Source: Saccharopolyspora shandongensis
GTDB taxonomy: Bacteria; Actinomycetota; Actinomycetes; Mycobacteriales; Pseudonocardiaceae
DNA length: 48,447 nucleotides
Assembly (NCBI RefSeq): GCF_900106995.1
Contig: NZ_FNOK01000067.1
Coordinates: 1 to 48,447, forward strand
Direction: 5' to 3'
Under the pieces are notes generated by a model, which was not told the origin of the DNA, ran no database searches, and saw only the letters and a list, made by a program, of their open reading frames with translations. The position numbers and the translations under genes are program-made. Shown piece by piece: positions 1-7,870 of the stretch; positions within the stretch are counted from its first letter, which is position 1; every line of letters begins with the position of its first letter.

Positions 1-291
1 CAAGGCTACGAAGGCCCTCTGACCGGCCGCGACACCAAAACCATCCTCGGCCTGACGGTGGAGATCGTCTACCGCCAACCCGGCCAGAAAGGCTTCCAAG
101 TCCTGCCCCGACGCTGGGTCATCGAACGCACCCTCACCTGGATCAGCCGACGCCGACGCTGCGCCCGCGACTACGAACGCCTCCCCCAACACCACGCCAC
201 CATGGTCCACTGGGCCGCCATCATCCACATGACCCGCCGCCTCGCACATCTACCACAACACCAACCACAAGATCCAAAACAGCCTCTATAG
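1..291 (+). CDS. IS5-family transposase, C-terminal fragment (5' end outside window)
   Basis: The reading frame is open from base 1 to a TAG at 289-291 and gives about 96 residues. The segment GFQVLPRRWVIERTLTWISR followed by RRRRCARDYERLP and a C-terminal MTRRLAH is the classic end of IS5/IS402-type DDE transposases. The Glu in VIERT is the last acid of the DDE triad, which binds the catalytic metal ions for strand transfer. The stop codon lies within the terminal repeat of the element, so the gene runs to the very edge of the IS. The first two catalytic acids are not in the window, so intactness cannot be judged. Confidence 0.85.
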   Translation, partial: QGYEGPLTGRDTKTILGLTVEIVYRQPGQKGFQVLPRRWVIERTLTWISRRRRCARDYERLPQHHATMVHWAAIIHMTRRLAHLPQHQPQDPKQPL

Positions 292-292
292 C
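1..292 (+). mobile_element. IS5-family insertion sequence, right end only
   Basis: The window opens inside an insertion sequence. What remains is the 3' part of the transposase gene and the right terminal repeat, which ends with ATCCAAAACAGCCTCTATAG around 272-291. A closely similar end occurs near 25112, inside a small non-autonomous element. The left end and the insertion target lie outside the window. Family assignment rests on the C-terminal transposase motif. Confidence 0.75.
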
Positions 293-341
293 AGCACAAA
301 GCACGCACAGGCGGTCAGCGGCGGAAATGGGGCGAGCCCCG

Positions 342-800
342 TCAGTCCGCGTCCTCGCCGATGTCCTCGTACCAGAGGCGCGGGTTGGCCTCGATGAAGT
401 CGGCCATCAAGCGGGTGCACTCCGGGTCGTCGAGGAGCACGATCTCGACGCCGTTCTCGGCGAGCCAGTCGTGGCCGCCGTGGAAGTTCCGGGCCTCGCC
501 GACGACGACCCGGCCGATCCCGAACTGGCGCACCAGTCCGCTGCAGTACCAGCACGGCGACAGCGTCGTCACCATCGTCGTCCCGGCGTAGGAGCGCTGC
601 CGCCCCGCGTTGCGGAAGGCCGCGGTCTCGCCGTGCACCGACGGATCGTCGTCCTGCACCCTGCGGTTGTGCCCGCTGCCCAGCACCTGCCCATCGGCGC
701 CGATCAGCGCCGCGCCGATGGGGATCCCGCCCTCGGCGAGCCCGGCCTTGGCCTCCGCGACCGCGACGGCCAGCCACCGCCGGTAGTCCTCTTCGGACAC
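342..800 (-). CDS. Yeast-type cytosine/nucleoside deaminase
   Basis: A 152-residue zinc-dependent deaminase. HGE (His56, Glu58) supplies one zinc ligand and the catalytic acid, and PCWYC (Cys83, Cys86) the other two ligands. The C-terminus, NPRLWYEDIGE, and the segment VVVGEARNF strongly resemble yeast cytosine deaminase Fcy1 rather than bacterial CodA or TadA, so deamination of cytosine or a related base is the likely reaction in pyrimidine salvage. The GTG start at 800 is chosen because GAGGAGG lies 8 bases upstream; the open frame continues further but without a ribosome site. A small GGGGC/GCCCC hairpin (329-340) follows the stop. Upstream, between this gene and rsmB, lie three related hairpins. 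The NCS2 uracil/xanthine permease at 23.3 kb is not adjacent. Confidence 0.85.
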   Translation of the reverse strand: MSEEDYRRWLAVAVAEAKAGLAEGGIPIGAALIGADGQVLGSGHNRRVQDDDPSVHGETAAFRNAGRQRSYAGTTMVTTLSPCWYCSGLVRQFGIGRVVVGEARNFHGGHDWLAENGVEIVLLDDPECTRLMADFIEANPRLWYEDIGEDAD

Positions 801-834
801 AACGCACCCCTCCTCGAAAACCCGCTCTCGGGAT

Positions 835-981
835 CTCCCCAATTTTAGGCAAAATCGGGGAGCCCCACCTCCACGCGGCCGGGGCAGAACGTTTCCAATT
901 TTAGGCAAAATCGGGAACTCACTGGCCTCGCGCACCGGGCGCCGAGGGCGAAATGCTCCCAATTTTAGGCAAAATCGGGAG
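835..981 (-). repeat. Three-copy hairpin repeat with identical core and covarying flanks
   Basis: The 16-base core AATTTTAGGCAAAATC occurs identically at 841-856, 897-912 and 961-976. Each copy is flanked by different bases that are still complementary: CTCCCC/GGGGAG (835-862), GTTTCC/GGGAAC with one G-T pair (891-918), and CTCCC/GGGAG (956-981). Read as minus-strand RNA, the single core mismatch becomes a G-U pair, giving stems of 11-12 pairs with a GCCU loop. They follow the rsmB stop and precede the deaminase start. A serial terminator, a processing array or a small mobile palindrome are all possible. Confidence 0.7.
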
Positions 982-1005
982 AGCCCCCCGGGTGCGGCGA
1001 CGTTG

Positions 1006-2418
1006 TCACACCCGCAGCAGGGCGCAGAACATCGCGTCTGTGCCGTGGCGGTGCGGCCACAGCTGCACGCCCGGCCCGTCGCCCAGGTCCGGCACGTCCG
1101 GGAAGTACTCGCGCGCGTCCAGCTGCGTGACGCCGGTGCGGCGCACGACGTCGGACACCACGCCCTCGGTCTCCGGCAGGTGCGGCGAGCACACGACGTA
1201 CGCCACCACGCCGCCCGGGCGGGTCAGCTTGATCGCCGACAGCAGCAGCTCGCGCTGCAGCTTCGTCAGCTCGCCGACGTCCGACGGCTGCCGCCGCCAC
1301 CGCGCCTCCGGGCGGCGGCGCAGCGCGCCCAGCCCGGTGCACGGCGCGTCCACCAGCACGCGGTCGAAGCCCGGTTCCAGGCCCGGGTCGCGGCCGTCGG
1401 CGACGTGCACCGATACCGACAGCCCCTCGGTGGCCTTGCGCACCAGGTCCGCGCGGTGCGGCGCCTGCTCGACGGCGTCGAGCGAACCGCCGTCGAGGGT
1501 GATCAGCGATCCGAGCAGGTTCGCCTTGCCGCCCGGGCCCGCGCACAGGTCCAGCCAGCGCAGGTCCGGCCCCTCGATCTCCGGCCGGGTCACCGCGAGC
1601 GCCACCAGCTGGCTGCCCTCGTCCTGCACGGCGGCGAAGCCTTCCCGCACCGGCTCCAGGTCGCCGGGGTCGCCGGCGCCCGCCTCCAGCCGCACGCCGT
1701 AGGGCGAGTACGGCGCCGGGTCGCCGCCGGTGATCGCGGCGAGCTCGTCGGCGCTGATCTCGCCCGGGCGGGCGGTCAGGTGCACCGCGGGCCGGGCGTC
1801 GTCGGCGGCCAGCGCCGCCTCCAGCTCGTCGGGGCCGAGCGCGTCGGCGAAGGCCTGCGCGATCCACCTCGGGTGCGCGTAGCGCATCGCGAGGTGGCCG
1901 ACCGGGTCCTCCGCACGTGCCGGGGCGAGCTTGTCGACCCAGCCCTGCTCGTCGAGCTCGGCGGCGCGGCGCATCACGGCGTTGGCGAAACCGGCCAGCT
2001 TGGAACCGTTTTCGAACCGCACGATGTCCACAGTGGAGGCCACGGCGGCGTGCGCCGGGATCCGGGTGCGCAGCAGCTGGTAGACGCCGAGGCGCAGCGC
2101 GTCGAGCATCTTCGGGTCCAGCTCGGCCAGCGGCCGGTTGCTGCAGTCGTCGATGACGGCGTCCAGCAGGCCCTGCGCGCGGCAGGCGCCGTAGGTCAGC
2201 TCGGTGGCCAGCGCGGCGTCCCGGCCGCTGATGCGGCGCTGCTTGAGCAGCGGCGGCAGCGCCAGGTTCGCGTACGCGTCGCGCTCCCGCACCGCGCGGA
2301 GCGTCTCCACCGCGGCGAGGCGGGCCGGGTCGACGTCCACCGGCCGGGCCGGGCCGGACTTGCGCTGCGGCGGGCGGGCCTTGGCCGGCCTCGACGGCCG
2401 GTGGCGGCGATCGTTCAC
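1006..2418 (-). CDS. rsmB: 16S rRNA (cytosine(967)-C5)-methyltransferase RsmB
   Basis: A 470-residue protein with an N-terminal NusB-like RNA-binding domain (about 30-165) and a C-terminal Rossmann methyltransferase domain. Motif I is LDLCAGPGGKANLL (289-302), which binds S-adenosylmethionine. The motif IV cysteine in DAPCTGLGALRRRPE is Cys360 and the motif VI cysteine in VVCSPH is Cys410, the pair used for enzyme release and nucleophilic attack in m5C RNA methylases. It methylates C967 of 16S rRNA. The first 25 residues are basic and low in complexity, as often seen in actinobacterial homologs. The GTG start overlaps the fmt stop (GTGA), so the two are probably translationally coupled within def-fmt-rsmB. 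Confidence 0.95.
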   Translation of the reverse strand: MNDRRHRPSRPAKARPPQRKSGPARPVDVDPARLAAVETLRAVRERDAYANLALPPLLKQRRISGRDAALATELTYGACRAQGLLDAVIDDCSNRPLAELDPKMLDALRLGVYQLLRTRIPAHAAVASTVDIVRFENGSKLAGFANAVMRRAAELDEQGWVDKLAPARAEDPVGHLAMRYAHPRWIAQAFADALGPDELEAALAADDARPAVHLTARPGEISADELAAITGGDPAPYSPYGVRLEAGAGDPGDLEPVREGFAAVQDEGSQLVALAVTRPEIEGPDLRWLDLCAGPGGKANLLGSLITLDGGSLDAVEQAPHRADLVRKATEGLSVSVHVADGRDPGLEPGFDRVLVDAPCTGLGALRRRPEARWRRQPSDVGELTKLQRELLLSAIKLTRPGGVVAYVVCSPHLPETEGVVSDVVRRTGVTQLDAREYFPDVPDLGDGPGVQLWPHRHGTDAMFCALLRV

Positions 2419-3338
2419 TTGAGCCGTTCTCCTTGCTCGATGCGGGTCCCGCGGGCCCAGTCGGTGGCGGCCATCCGCTTCTTGCCCGCCGCCTGCACTT
2501 CGCCCAGCGCGACCGCGGACGTCCCGGTGCCGACCAGCACCCGCCGCCGCTCCACCCGGATCTCCCCGGGCGGCAGCTCGTCCTCGATGATGGACACCGG
2601 GCCGAGCTTGAACCGCTCGTCGCGCAGCAGCGCCCAGGCGCCCGGGTCCGGGGTGACCGACCGGATCAGCCGGTCCACGGCGGCGGCCGGCGCGGCGAAG
2701 TCGACCTTGGCGTCCTCGACGGTCACCTTCGGCGCGTAGCTGATGCCGTCGCCGGGCTGCTCCTCGGCGCGGAGCGTGTCGTCCTCGATGCCGTCCAAGG
2801 TGGCGGCCAGCAGCCCGGCGCCGGAGACCGCCAGCCGGTCCAGCAGCTCACCGGCGGTGTCGGTGGCGCGCACCTCCTCGGTGACCACGCCGTAGACCGG
2901 GCCGGCGTCCAGCTCGCGCACCAGCCGGAAGGTGCTGGCCCCGGTGATCTCGTCGCCGTGCCGGATGGCCGCCTGCACCGGGGCTGCACCGCGCCACGCG
3001 GGCAGCAGCGAGAAGTGCAGGTTCACCCAGCCGAACTTCGGGACGGCCAGCGCCTTCTCCCGTAGCAGCGCGCCGTAGGCCACCACCGGGCAGCAGTCCG
3101 GGGCCAGCTCCGCGAGCCGCGCCAGGAAGTCCGGGTCGGACGCGCGCGCGGGCGTGAGCACCTCGATGCCGTGCTCGTCGGCGAGCGCGCCGACCGGGGA
3201 ACGCAGCAGCTTTCGACCGCGGCCGGCGGGAGCGTCCGGCCTGGTGATCACCGCGGCGACCTCGTGGCGGCCGGAGTCCAGCAACGCCTGCAGCGCGGGC
3301 ACGGCGGGGGCGGGGGTGCCGGCGAAGACCACGCGCAT
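2415..3338 (-). CDS. fmt: Methionyl-tRNA formyltransferase
   Basis: A 307-residue enzyme that transfers the formyl group from 10-formyl-tetrahydrofolate to Met-tRNA(fMet), needed for bacterial translation initiation. The N-terminus MRVVFAGTPAPAVPALQALL is the usual start of the family. The signature NLHFSLLPAWRGAAPVQ (106-122) contains the catalytic Asn106 and His108, and Asp144 in ELDAGPV completes the triad. The C-terminal tRNA-binding domain follows (about 205-307). Length is normal. It lies 1 base after def and overlaps rsmB by four bases, giving a compact def-fmt-rsmB operon. Confidence 0.97.
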   Translation of the reverse strand: MRVVFAGTPAPAVPALQALLDSGRHEVAAVITRPDAPAGRGRKLLRSPVGALADEHGIEVLTPARASDPDFLARLAELAPDCCPVVAYGALLREKALAVPKFGWVNLHFSLLPAWRGAAPVQAAIRHGDEITGASTFRLVRELDAGPVYGVVTEEVRATDTAGELLDRLAVSGAGLLAATLDGIEDDTLRAEEQPGDGISYAPKVTVEDAKVDFAAPAAAVDRLIRSVTPDPGAWALLRDERFKLGPVSIIEDELPPGEIRVERRRVLVGTGTSAVALGEVQAAGKKRMAATDWARGTRIEQGERLK

Positions 3339-3339
3339 G

Positions 3340-3885
3340 TCAGCGACCCCCGAACAGCGGGTGCGGGCTTTCCTTGATCACCGGCGCGTTGCCGTCGAAC
3401 CACTCGGCCTTGCGGATCTCGCGCATCGCGGCCTTGCGGGTCTGCTCGTCGAGCCGGTCGACGAACAGCACGCCGTCCAGGTGATCGGTTTCGTGCTGGA
3501 TGCACCGGGCGAGCAGGTCGGTGCCCTCGACCTCGACCGGTTCGCCGTGCATGTTCCAGCCGCGGGCCACCACGTTGCGGGCGCGCAGGCAGTCCCAGTA
3601 CATGCCGGGGATGGACAGGCAGCCCTCCTGGCCGAACTGCTCCTCGTCGTCGATCGCGGTCCAGGTGGGGTTGATCAGGTGCCCGGCGAACCCGTCGCAG
3701 TGGTAGGTGAAGACCCGCAGGCCGACGCCCAGCTGCGGCGCAGCCAGCCCGGCGCCGCCCTGGTCCTCCATGGTGTCCCACAGGTCCTGGACGAGGATGC
3801 GCAGCTCCTTGTCGAAGTCGACCACCTCGTCGGCTTTGGTGCGCAACACGGGGTCGCCGAAGAGTCTGATCGGCTGGACGGTCAC
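3340..3885 (-). CDS. def: Peptide deformylase
   Basis: A 181-residue metallohydrolase that removes the N-formyl group from nascent proteins. All three family motifs are present: GAGLAAPQLG (44-53), EGCLS (87-91, Cys89 is a metal ligand) and HETDHLDG (131-138, His131 and His135 are ligands and Glu132 is catalytic). It is the first gene of def-fmt-rsmB, so the enzymes that add and remove the formyl group are co-transcribed. The start is ATG at 3885. The 150 bases upstream separate it from a divergent SLATT-like gene and must carry both promoters. Confidence 0.97.
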   Translation of the reverse strand: MTVQPIRLFGDPVLRTKADEVVDFDKELRILVQDLWDTMEDQGGAGLAAPQLGVGLRVFTYHCDGFAGHLINPTWTAIDDEEQFGQEGCLSIPGMYWDCLRARNVVARGWNMHGEPVEVEGTDLLARCIQHETDHLDGVLFVDRLDEQTRKAAMREIRKAEWFDGNAPVIKESPHPLFGGR

Positions 3886-4035
3886 ATGGGCTCCCGGAAC
3901 GTCTACTACTGACGGACCCGACGAGTCTAGTCGTCACCCGGCCCGGGTCGGCGGTGCGGGAGTTCCGCTGGAATGGCCGCTTTCGGAGCGGTCCTCCGCC
4001 ACGATTCACTGGGAGACCCGAGTCACGGAGCGTGC

Positions 4036-4929
4036 ATGTCCAGTACCGATCAGCTTCAAACCCTGACCCCGGCCGACTACCCGGGGCTGTTCCAGGCGGC
4101 CGACGGCGCCTCGGTGCACCAGCAGCGCACCTTCCTGCGGGCCGTCCGCTCCCGGTTGGTGCTGACCGTTTCGGCCGCGACGTTCGCCGCGTTCGCGCTG
4201 CGCATCGGCGACTCCCAGATCGATCTGTTCGCGGTGGGCACCGCGCTGGCGTTCGTCGGCGCGATGGTGATCGAGCTGGCCATCGTGGGCACCCGGCCGG
4301 ACAAGGTCTGGTACGAGGGTCGCGCGCTCGCGGAATCGGTCAAGACCCTGACCTGGCGCTACGTCTCGGGCGCCGCGCCGTTCCCGGCGGACGCCGAGCA
4401 GGCCGACGACGAGTTCATGGATCGCATCCGCATCCTGCAGCACGACATGCCGAAGGTTCCGCTGCTGCCGAGCACGGCGTCGACGATCACCGCCAAGATG
4501 CGGGCGATGCGCGCGACGCCGCTGGCCGAGCGCAAGGAGGCGTACCTGGTCGGCCGGGTGCTGGACCAGCAGGACTGGTACGCGAACAAGGCGCGCTTCC
4601 ACCAGCGCAGCGCACGGGTCTTCCGGACCACGATGCTGGTCATGGAGGTGGTGGGCGTCGCGGGCGCGCTGGCGAAGGCGTTCGGGGTGGTCGACTTCGA
4701 CCTGGCGGGCATCGTGGCCGCGGCGGTCTCGGCGTTCGCGGCGTGGACGGCCACCCGCCAGCACAGCGCGACGGCGACGGCGTACGTGGTGGCGTCCCAC
4801 GAGCTGGCGGTGGTCCGCAACCTGCTCGACCGGGACCTGGACGAGCAGCAGTGGTCGGCGGCGGTGGTCGACGCCGAGTCGGTGATCAGCCGCGAGCACA
4901 CCATGTGGCACGCCAACCGGTCCCAGTGA
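4036..4929 (+). CDS. SLATT/DUF4231-like four-TM membrane protein
   Basis: A 297-residue protein with two hydrophobic pairs, about 41-57 and 64-84, then about 199-217 and 222-239. Between the pairs is a soluble stretch beginning WYEGRALAESVKTLTWRYVSG (92-112), a motif I associate with DUF4231/SLATT proteins. SLATT domains are predicted pore-forming effectors of bacterial conflict systems, usually next to nucleotide-signal sensors, TIR or SMODS proteins. The ATG at 4036 is chosen over an upstream in-frame ATG because GGAG sits 5 bases before it. The next gene, 45 bp downstream on the same strand, encodes a TIR-WD40 membrane protein, so the two probably act together. Family assignment is from memory of motifs, not a search. 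Confidence 0.65.
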   Translation: MSSTDQLQTLTPADYPGLFQAADGASVHQQRTFLRAVRSRLVLTVSAATFAAFALRIGDSQIDLFAVGTALAFVGAMVIELAIVGTRPDKVWYEGRALAESVKTLTWRYVSGAAPFPADAEQADDEFMDRIRILQHDMPKVPLLPSTASTITAKMRAMRATPLAERKEAYLVGRVLDQQDWYANKARFHQRSARVFRTTMLVMEVVGVAGALAKAFGVVDFDLAGIVAAAVSAFAAWTATRQHSATATAYVVASHELAVVRNLLDRDLDEQQWSAAVVDAESVISREHTMWHANRSQ

Positions 4930-4974
4930 CCGCGAACGTCCTCTTCCCGTGATCGACATCGATAAGGTCGCCAT

Positions 4975-7749
4975 GTGACTCACATCTCAGTCGATGCGCC
5001 CGGGCACGACGCGTTCATCTCCTACAGCCACGCGGACAAGGACGTGGCAGCCGCGTTGTACAAGGGCCTGACGAGGCTCGCCAGGCCCAATTTCCGGCGC
5101 AGGGCGATGCGCGTCTTCCGCGACGCGGAAAGCCTCTCGGCGGGTTCGCTGCCGAAGTCGATCGAGCGGGGGCTGCTGGATTCGCGGTACTTCATCCTCC
5201 TGGCCTCGCCGAACGCGGCGCGTTCGGAATGGGTGCGGCGGGAGGTCGGCCTCTGGCAGGAACATCGGTCGCCGGCGAACTTCCTGATCGCGGTGGCCGG
5301 CGGCGAGGTCAACTGGGGTGACGGCGACTTCGACTGGTCGCGAACCAATGCCCTGCCGCCGGGGCTCAGCGGCTGGTTTGACAGCGAACCGCTGTGCGTG
5401 CCGTTGGCGACTGCTCGTCGGCGGGACGCATTGTCGTTGCGCCACGCCGAATTCCGCAGTGCGGTGTGCAAGCTCGTCGCGCCGGTCCGCGATGTGCCGC
5501 CCGACGAGCTGGACAGCGAGGACATCCGGCTGCACCGCCGCCGGAAGTACGTTGCGCGATCCTTGGTCGCGCTGCTGTGCCTTCTCACCCTGATCGCGGG
5601 GGTGGCTTCTATCCTGGCGGTGCAGCAACGAAATCGCGCCGAGGACCAGGCTCGGGTCGCGCTCTCCCGCGCGCTGGCGGCCGAGTCCCTGGCACAGCCG
5701 AACGCACGGCTCGCCGCCCAATTGGCGGGCGTGGCTTACAGTTCCGCTCCCACCACGCAGGCGCGCGGCGCTTTGATGGCGGTGCTGAACCGCAACCGGC
5801 GCGTGGTGTCCTTCGTCCGGCCGCCGGAGAAGGAGGTCCATGCGAACCGCCCCGCGGCCTCGCCACCGCAGTCGCACGTCAGCTTGAGCCCGGACGACTC
5901 GCTGCTCGCATTCGCGGCCGGCGAAGACGCGCGGATCTCGTTGTGGGACACCCGGCAGCGTCGGGTCATCGGCGAATTGCGACAGCCGCAGCCAGGTGTG
6001 CAGGCGCTTCAGTTCACGCCCGACGGGCGCACGCTGATCGCCCACGACGGCGGCGGGTTCCAGATCTGGGATGTCGCGACGCGCCGGCAGGTGGGCGACC
6101 TCGTCCACGAGTCGCCTTTCCCCCGCATCGCGGTGTCCCCGGACAGCTCCCTGCTCGCCGCGATCGACGGAGACGCGGGAGCGAGCACCCGGCCTCCGCA
6201 GGTGTGGGACCTGCGAACCGGTGAAGAAACCCTGCTGGCTGAGGCACCGGTCGAGGTGTCGGCACCGCTGGTCTTCACCCCGGACGGCCGGCGGTTGCTG
6301 GTCGGGCACGCGGGGTCCGGCCTCGCCGGGTCGACCATGTCCGCGCTGCTCCCGGTAGATGTCGCGACCGGGTCGTGGCTGCCGCAGGAAGCCCTCCCGG
6401 CCACCGGAGGCGAAGCCGCGGCCGGTGGCGGACTGCTGGTGGTTTCCGACGGCGAGCAGGTGCAGCTCTGGGATCTCGCGAACCGGGCGCAGGTCGCCTC
6501 GATGCACCACCCCGGCGGTGTCGACAGCGTCGCGATCTCGGCGGACGGGTCGACGGTGGCCATCGCCGACCGCTCGTTCCGCATGATCGCGTTGGACCGG
6601 AACCTGCGCAATCCGGTCCAGCTCACCGAGGAGACGACGCCGGTGCTGGGCCTGGCGCTGTCGGCGAACGGCGACCTGGTCGGGGTCGCCGCCACCGACA
6701 ACGGCGTCAGCCTGCTGTCGGCGCGTTCCGATGCGCGCGTGATCTCCCAGCCGACGCAGCTCGGCGATCTCGAGCTCGAAGCGCTCGCCGTGGGCGGTCG
6801 CCGGGCGGTGGTGGCAGGTGCGGGCGGTGCGCAGGTGTGGGATCTGGCCAGCGGCACCGTCGAGCGCACGCTGCCGACCACCACCGCCCCCGGTGATATC
6901 TCCTCGTGGGAGATCCGGGTCGCGCTGAACTCGGCCGGGACTCGGCTGGCACTGCAGGTCGGCGGCCAGGCCGGGATCTGGGATCTCGACACCGGCCGGG
7001 AACTCCAGCGGTTCAGCGGCACGTACGACGCGCAGAACAGCATCTACGGGTCGGCCGGAATCCGCTTCCTGTCCGGGGACCACGCGGTCCTGGTCGACCG
7101 CGACGGCGGGCCGGAGATCGTCGACGTGAGGAGTGGCGACGTCATCGGCAAGGTCGAGGTACCCGGATTGGAAGGCGGTTTCGCCACCGACCGGGAGGGC
7201 CGCACGGTCGCCGTGGTGGAGGACGGCGTGCTGGGGATCATCGGGGTGTACCGGTGGGATGGCCAGGAGCTGAGCCGGGTGGGCGAAGTCGGCGGCGGCT
7301 TCCGGGTCCGGGATCTGGCGATCAGTCCGGACGGTGGCCGCATCGCGTTCACCGACATCGACAACCGGATCTTCCTGCGCGATCTCGACGGCACGCTCGC
7401 GACCGAGATGCAGCCGCCGGAGCTGTCCGGCGCGGGCCTGCTCACCTTCAGCCCGGACGGCGGCACCCTCATCGACGGCGACGACGCGATCCGGTTCTGG
7501 GACGTGTCGACCGGTGCCCTGATCGGGACGTGGGCGGTGGATGGTGCGAACCACGTCCACAGCACCCGGCCCGCGCTGACCGACGACGGCGACCTCGTCG
7601 TCGCCGCAACCGGCGCACCGCACCGATGGGCGGTCCGGCCGGACCAGTGGAGGACTGCCCTTTGCGCTCTCGGCGCGGGAGAATTGCAAGGCCCGGAGCG
7701 GGCTCAGCACCTCGGAGGCATCGAGGTATCACCAGCCTGCACGCCCTGA
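4975..7749 (+). CDS. TIR domain - transmembrane - WD40 repeat protein
   Basis: A 924-residue protein. Residues 10-165 form a TIR domain: DAFISYSHADKDVA (12-25), VFRDAESLSAGSLP (47-60), and SEWVRREV (84-91). Glu90 sits in a W-V-x-x-E pattern matching the catalytic Glu of NAD-cleaving TIRs such as SARM1, so NADase activity is plausible. One membrane helix (about 194-215) is followed by a charged segment RALAAESLAQPN and about 640 residues of WD40-like propeller repeats with recurrent SPDG, LWD and WDLA motifs. The TIR domain would be cytoplasmic and membrane-tethered; which side the propeller faces depends on topology. The GTG start at 4975 is used because the overlapping ATG (4973) is followed at once by a stop. 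It is probably co-transcribed with the SLATT-like gene. A defence or cell-suicide role is inference. Confidence 0.85.
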   Translation: MTHISVDAPGHDAFISYSHADKDVAAALYKGLTRLARPNFRRRAMRVFRDAESLSAGSLPKSIERGLLDSRYFILLASPNAARSEWVRREVGLWQEHRSPANFLIAVAGGEVNWGDGDFDWSRTNALPPGLSGWFDSEPLCVPLATARRRDALSLRHAEFRSAVCKLVAPVRDVPPDELDSEDIRLHRRRKYVARSLVALLCLLTLIAGVASILAVQQRNRAEDQARVALSRALAAESLAQPNARLAAQLAGVAYSSAPTTQARGALMAVLNRNRRVVSFVRPPEKEVHANRPAASPPQSHVSLSPDDSLLAFAAGEDARISLWDTRQRRVIGELRQPQPGVQALQFTPDGRTLIAHDGGGFQIWDVATRRQVGDLVHESPFPRIAVSPDSSLLAAIDGDAGASTRPPQVWDLRTGEETLLAEAPVEVSAPLVFTPDGRRLLVGHAGSGLAGSTMSALLPVDVATGSWLPQEALPATGGEAAAGGGLLVVSDGEQVQLWDLANRAQVASMHHPGGVDSVAISADGSTVAIADRSFRMIALDRNLRNPVQLTEETTPVLGLALSANGDLVGVAATDNGVSLLSARSDARVISQPTQLGDLELEALAVGGRRAVVAGAGGAQVWDLASGTVERTLPTTTAPGDISSWEIRVALNSAGTRLALQVGGQAGIWDLDTGRELQRFSGTYDAQNSIYGSAGIRFLSGDHAVLVDRDGGPEIVDVRSGDVIGKVEVPGLEGGFATDREGRTVAVVEDGVLGIIGVYRWDGQELSRVGEVGGGFRVRDLAISPDGGRIAFTDIDNRIFLRDLDGTLATEMQPPELSGAGLLTFSPDGGTLIDGDDAIRFWDVSTGALIGTWAVDGANHVHSTRPALTDDGDLVVAATGAPHRWAVRPDQWRTALCALGAGELQGPERAQHLGGIEVSPACTP

Positions 7750-7801
7750 ACCACGTTGTGACCACCACCGCGCCGCCACCGGAAGGCCGGATCGCAGGCC
7801 C

Positions 7802-7853
7802 GGGGCCGTGATCGTTTTGGGGTGCTCTAGAACCCCGAAACGATCACGGCCCC
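7802..7853. terminator. Long hairpin between convergent genes (bidirectional terminator)
   Basis: Arms 7802-7823 and 7832-7853 pair over 22 bases with a single G-T mismatch, around an 8-base loop GCTCTAGA. The inner part reads TTTTGGGGT / ACCCCGAAA. It sits between the TIR-WD40 gene and ggt, which converge here. The inner sequence resembles the hairpin at 19986-20047, while the outer stems are unrelated. Confidence 0.85.
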
Positions 7854-7870
7854 GTTCACCAGTCGCGGTG

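Noticed and set aside
839..979. Three regularly spaced 21-base repeats as a mini CRISPR array
   Set aside because: The repeats are too short, gaps are unequal (35 and 43 bases), each repeat is an AT-rich palindrome whose flanks are complementary, and no cas gene is near.
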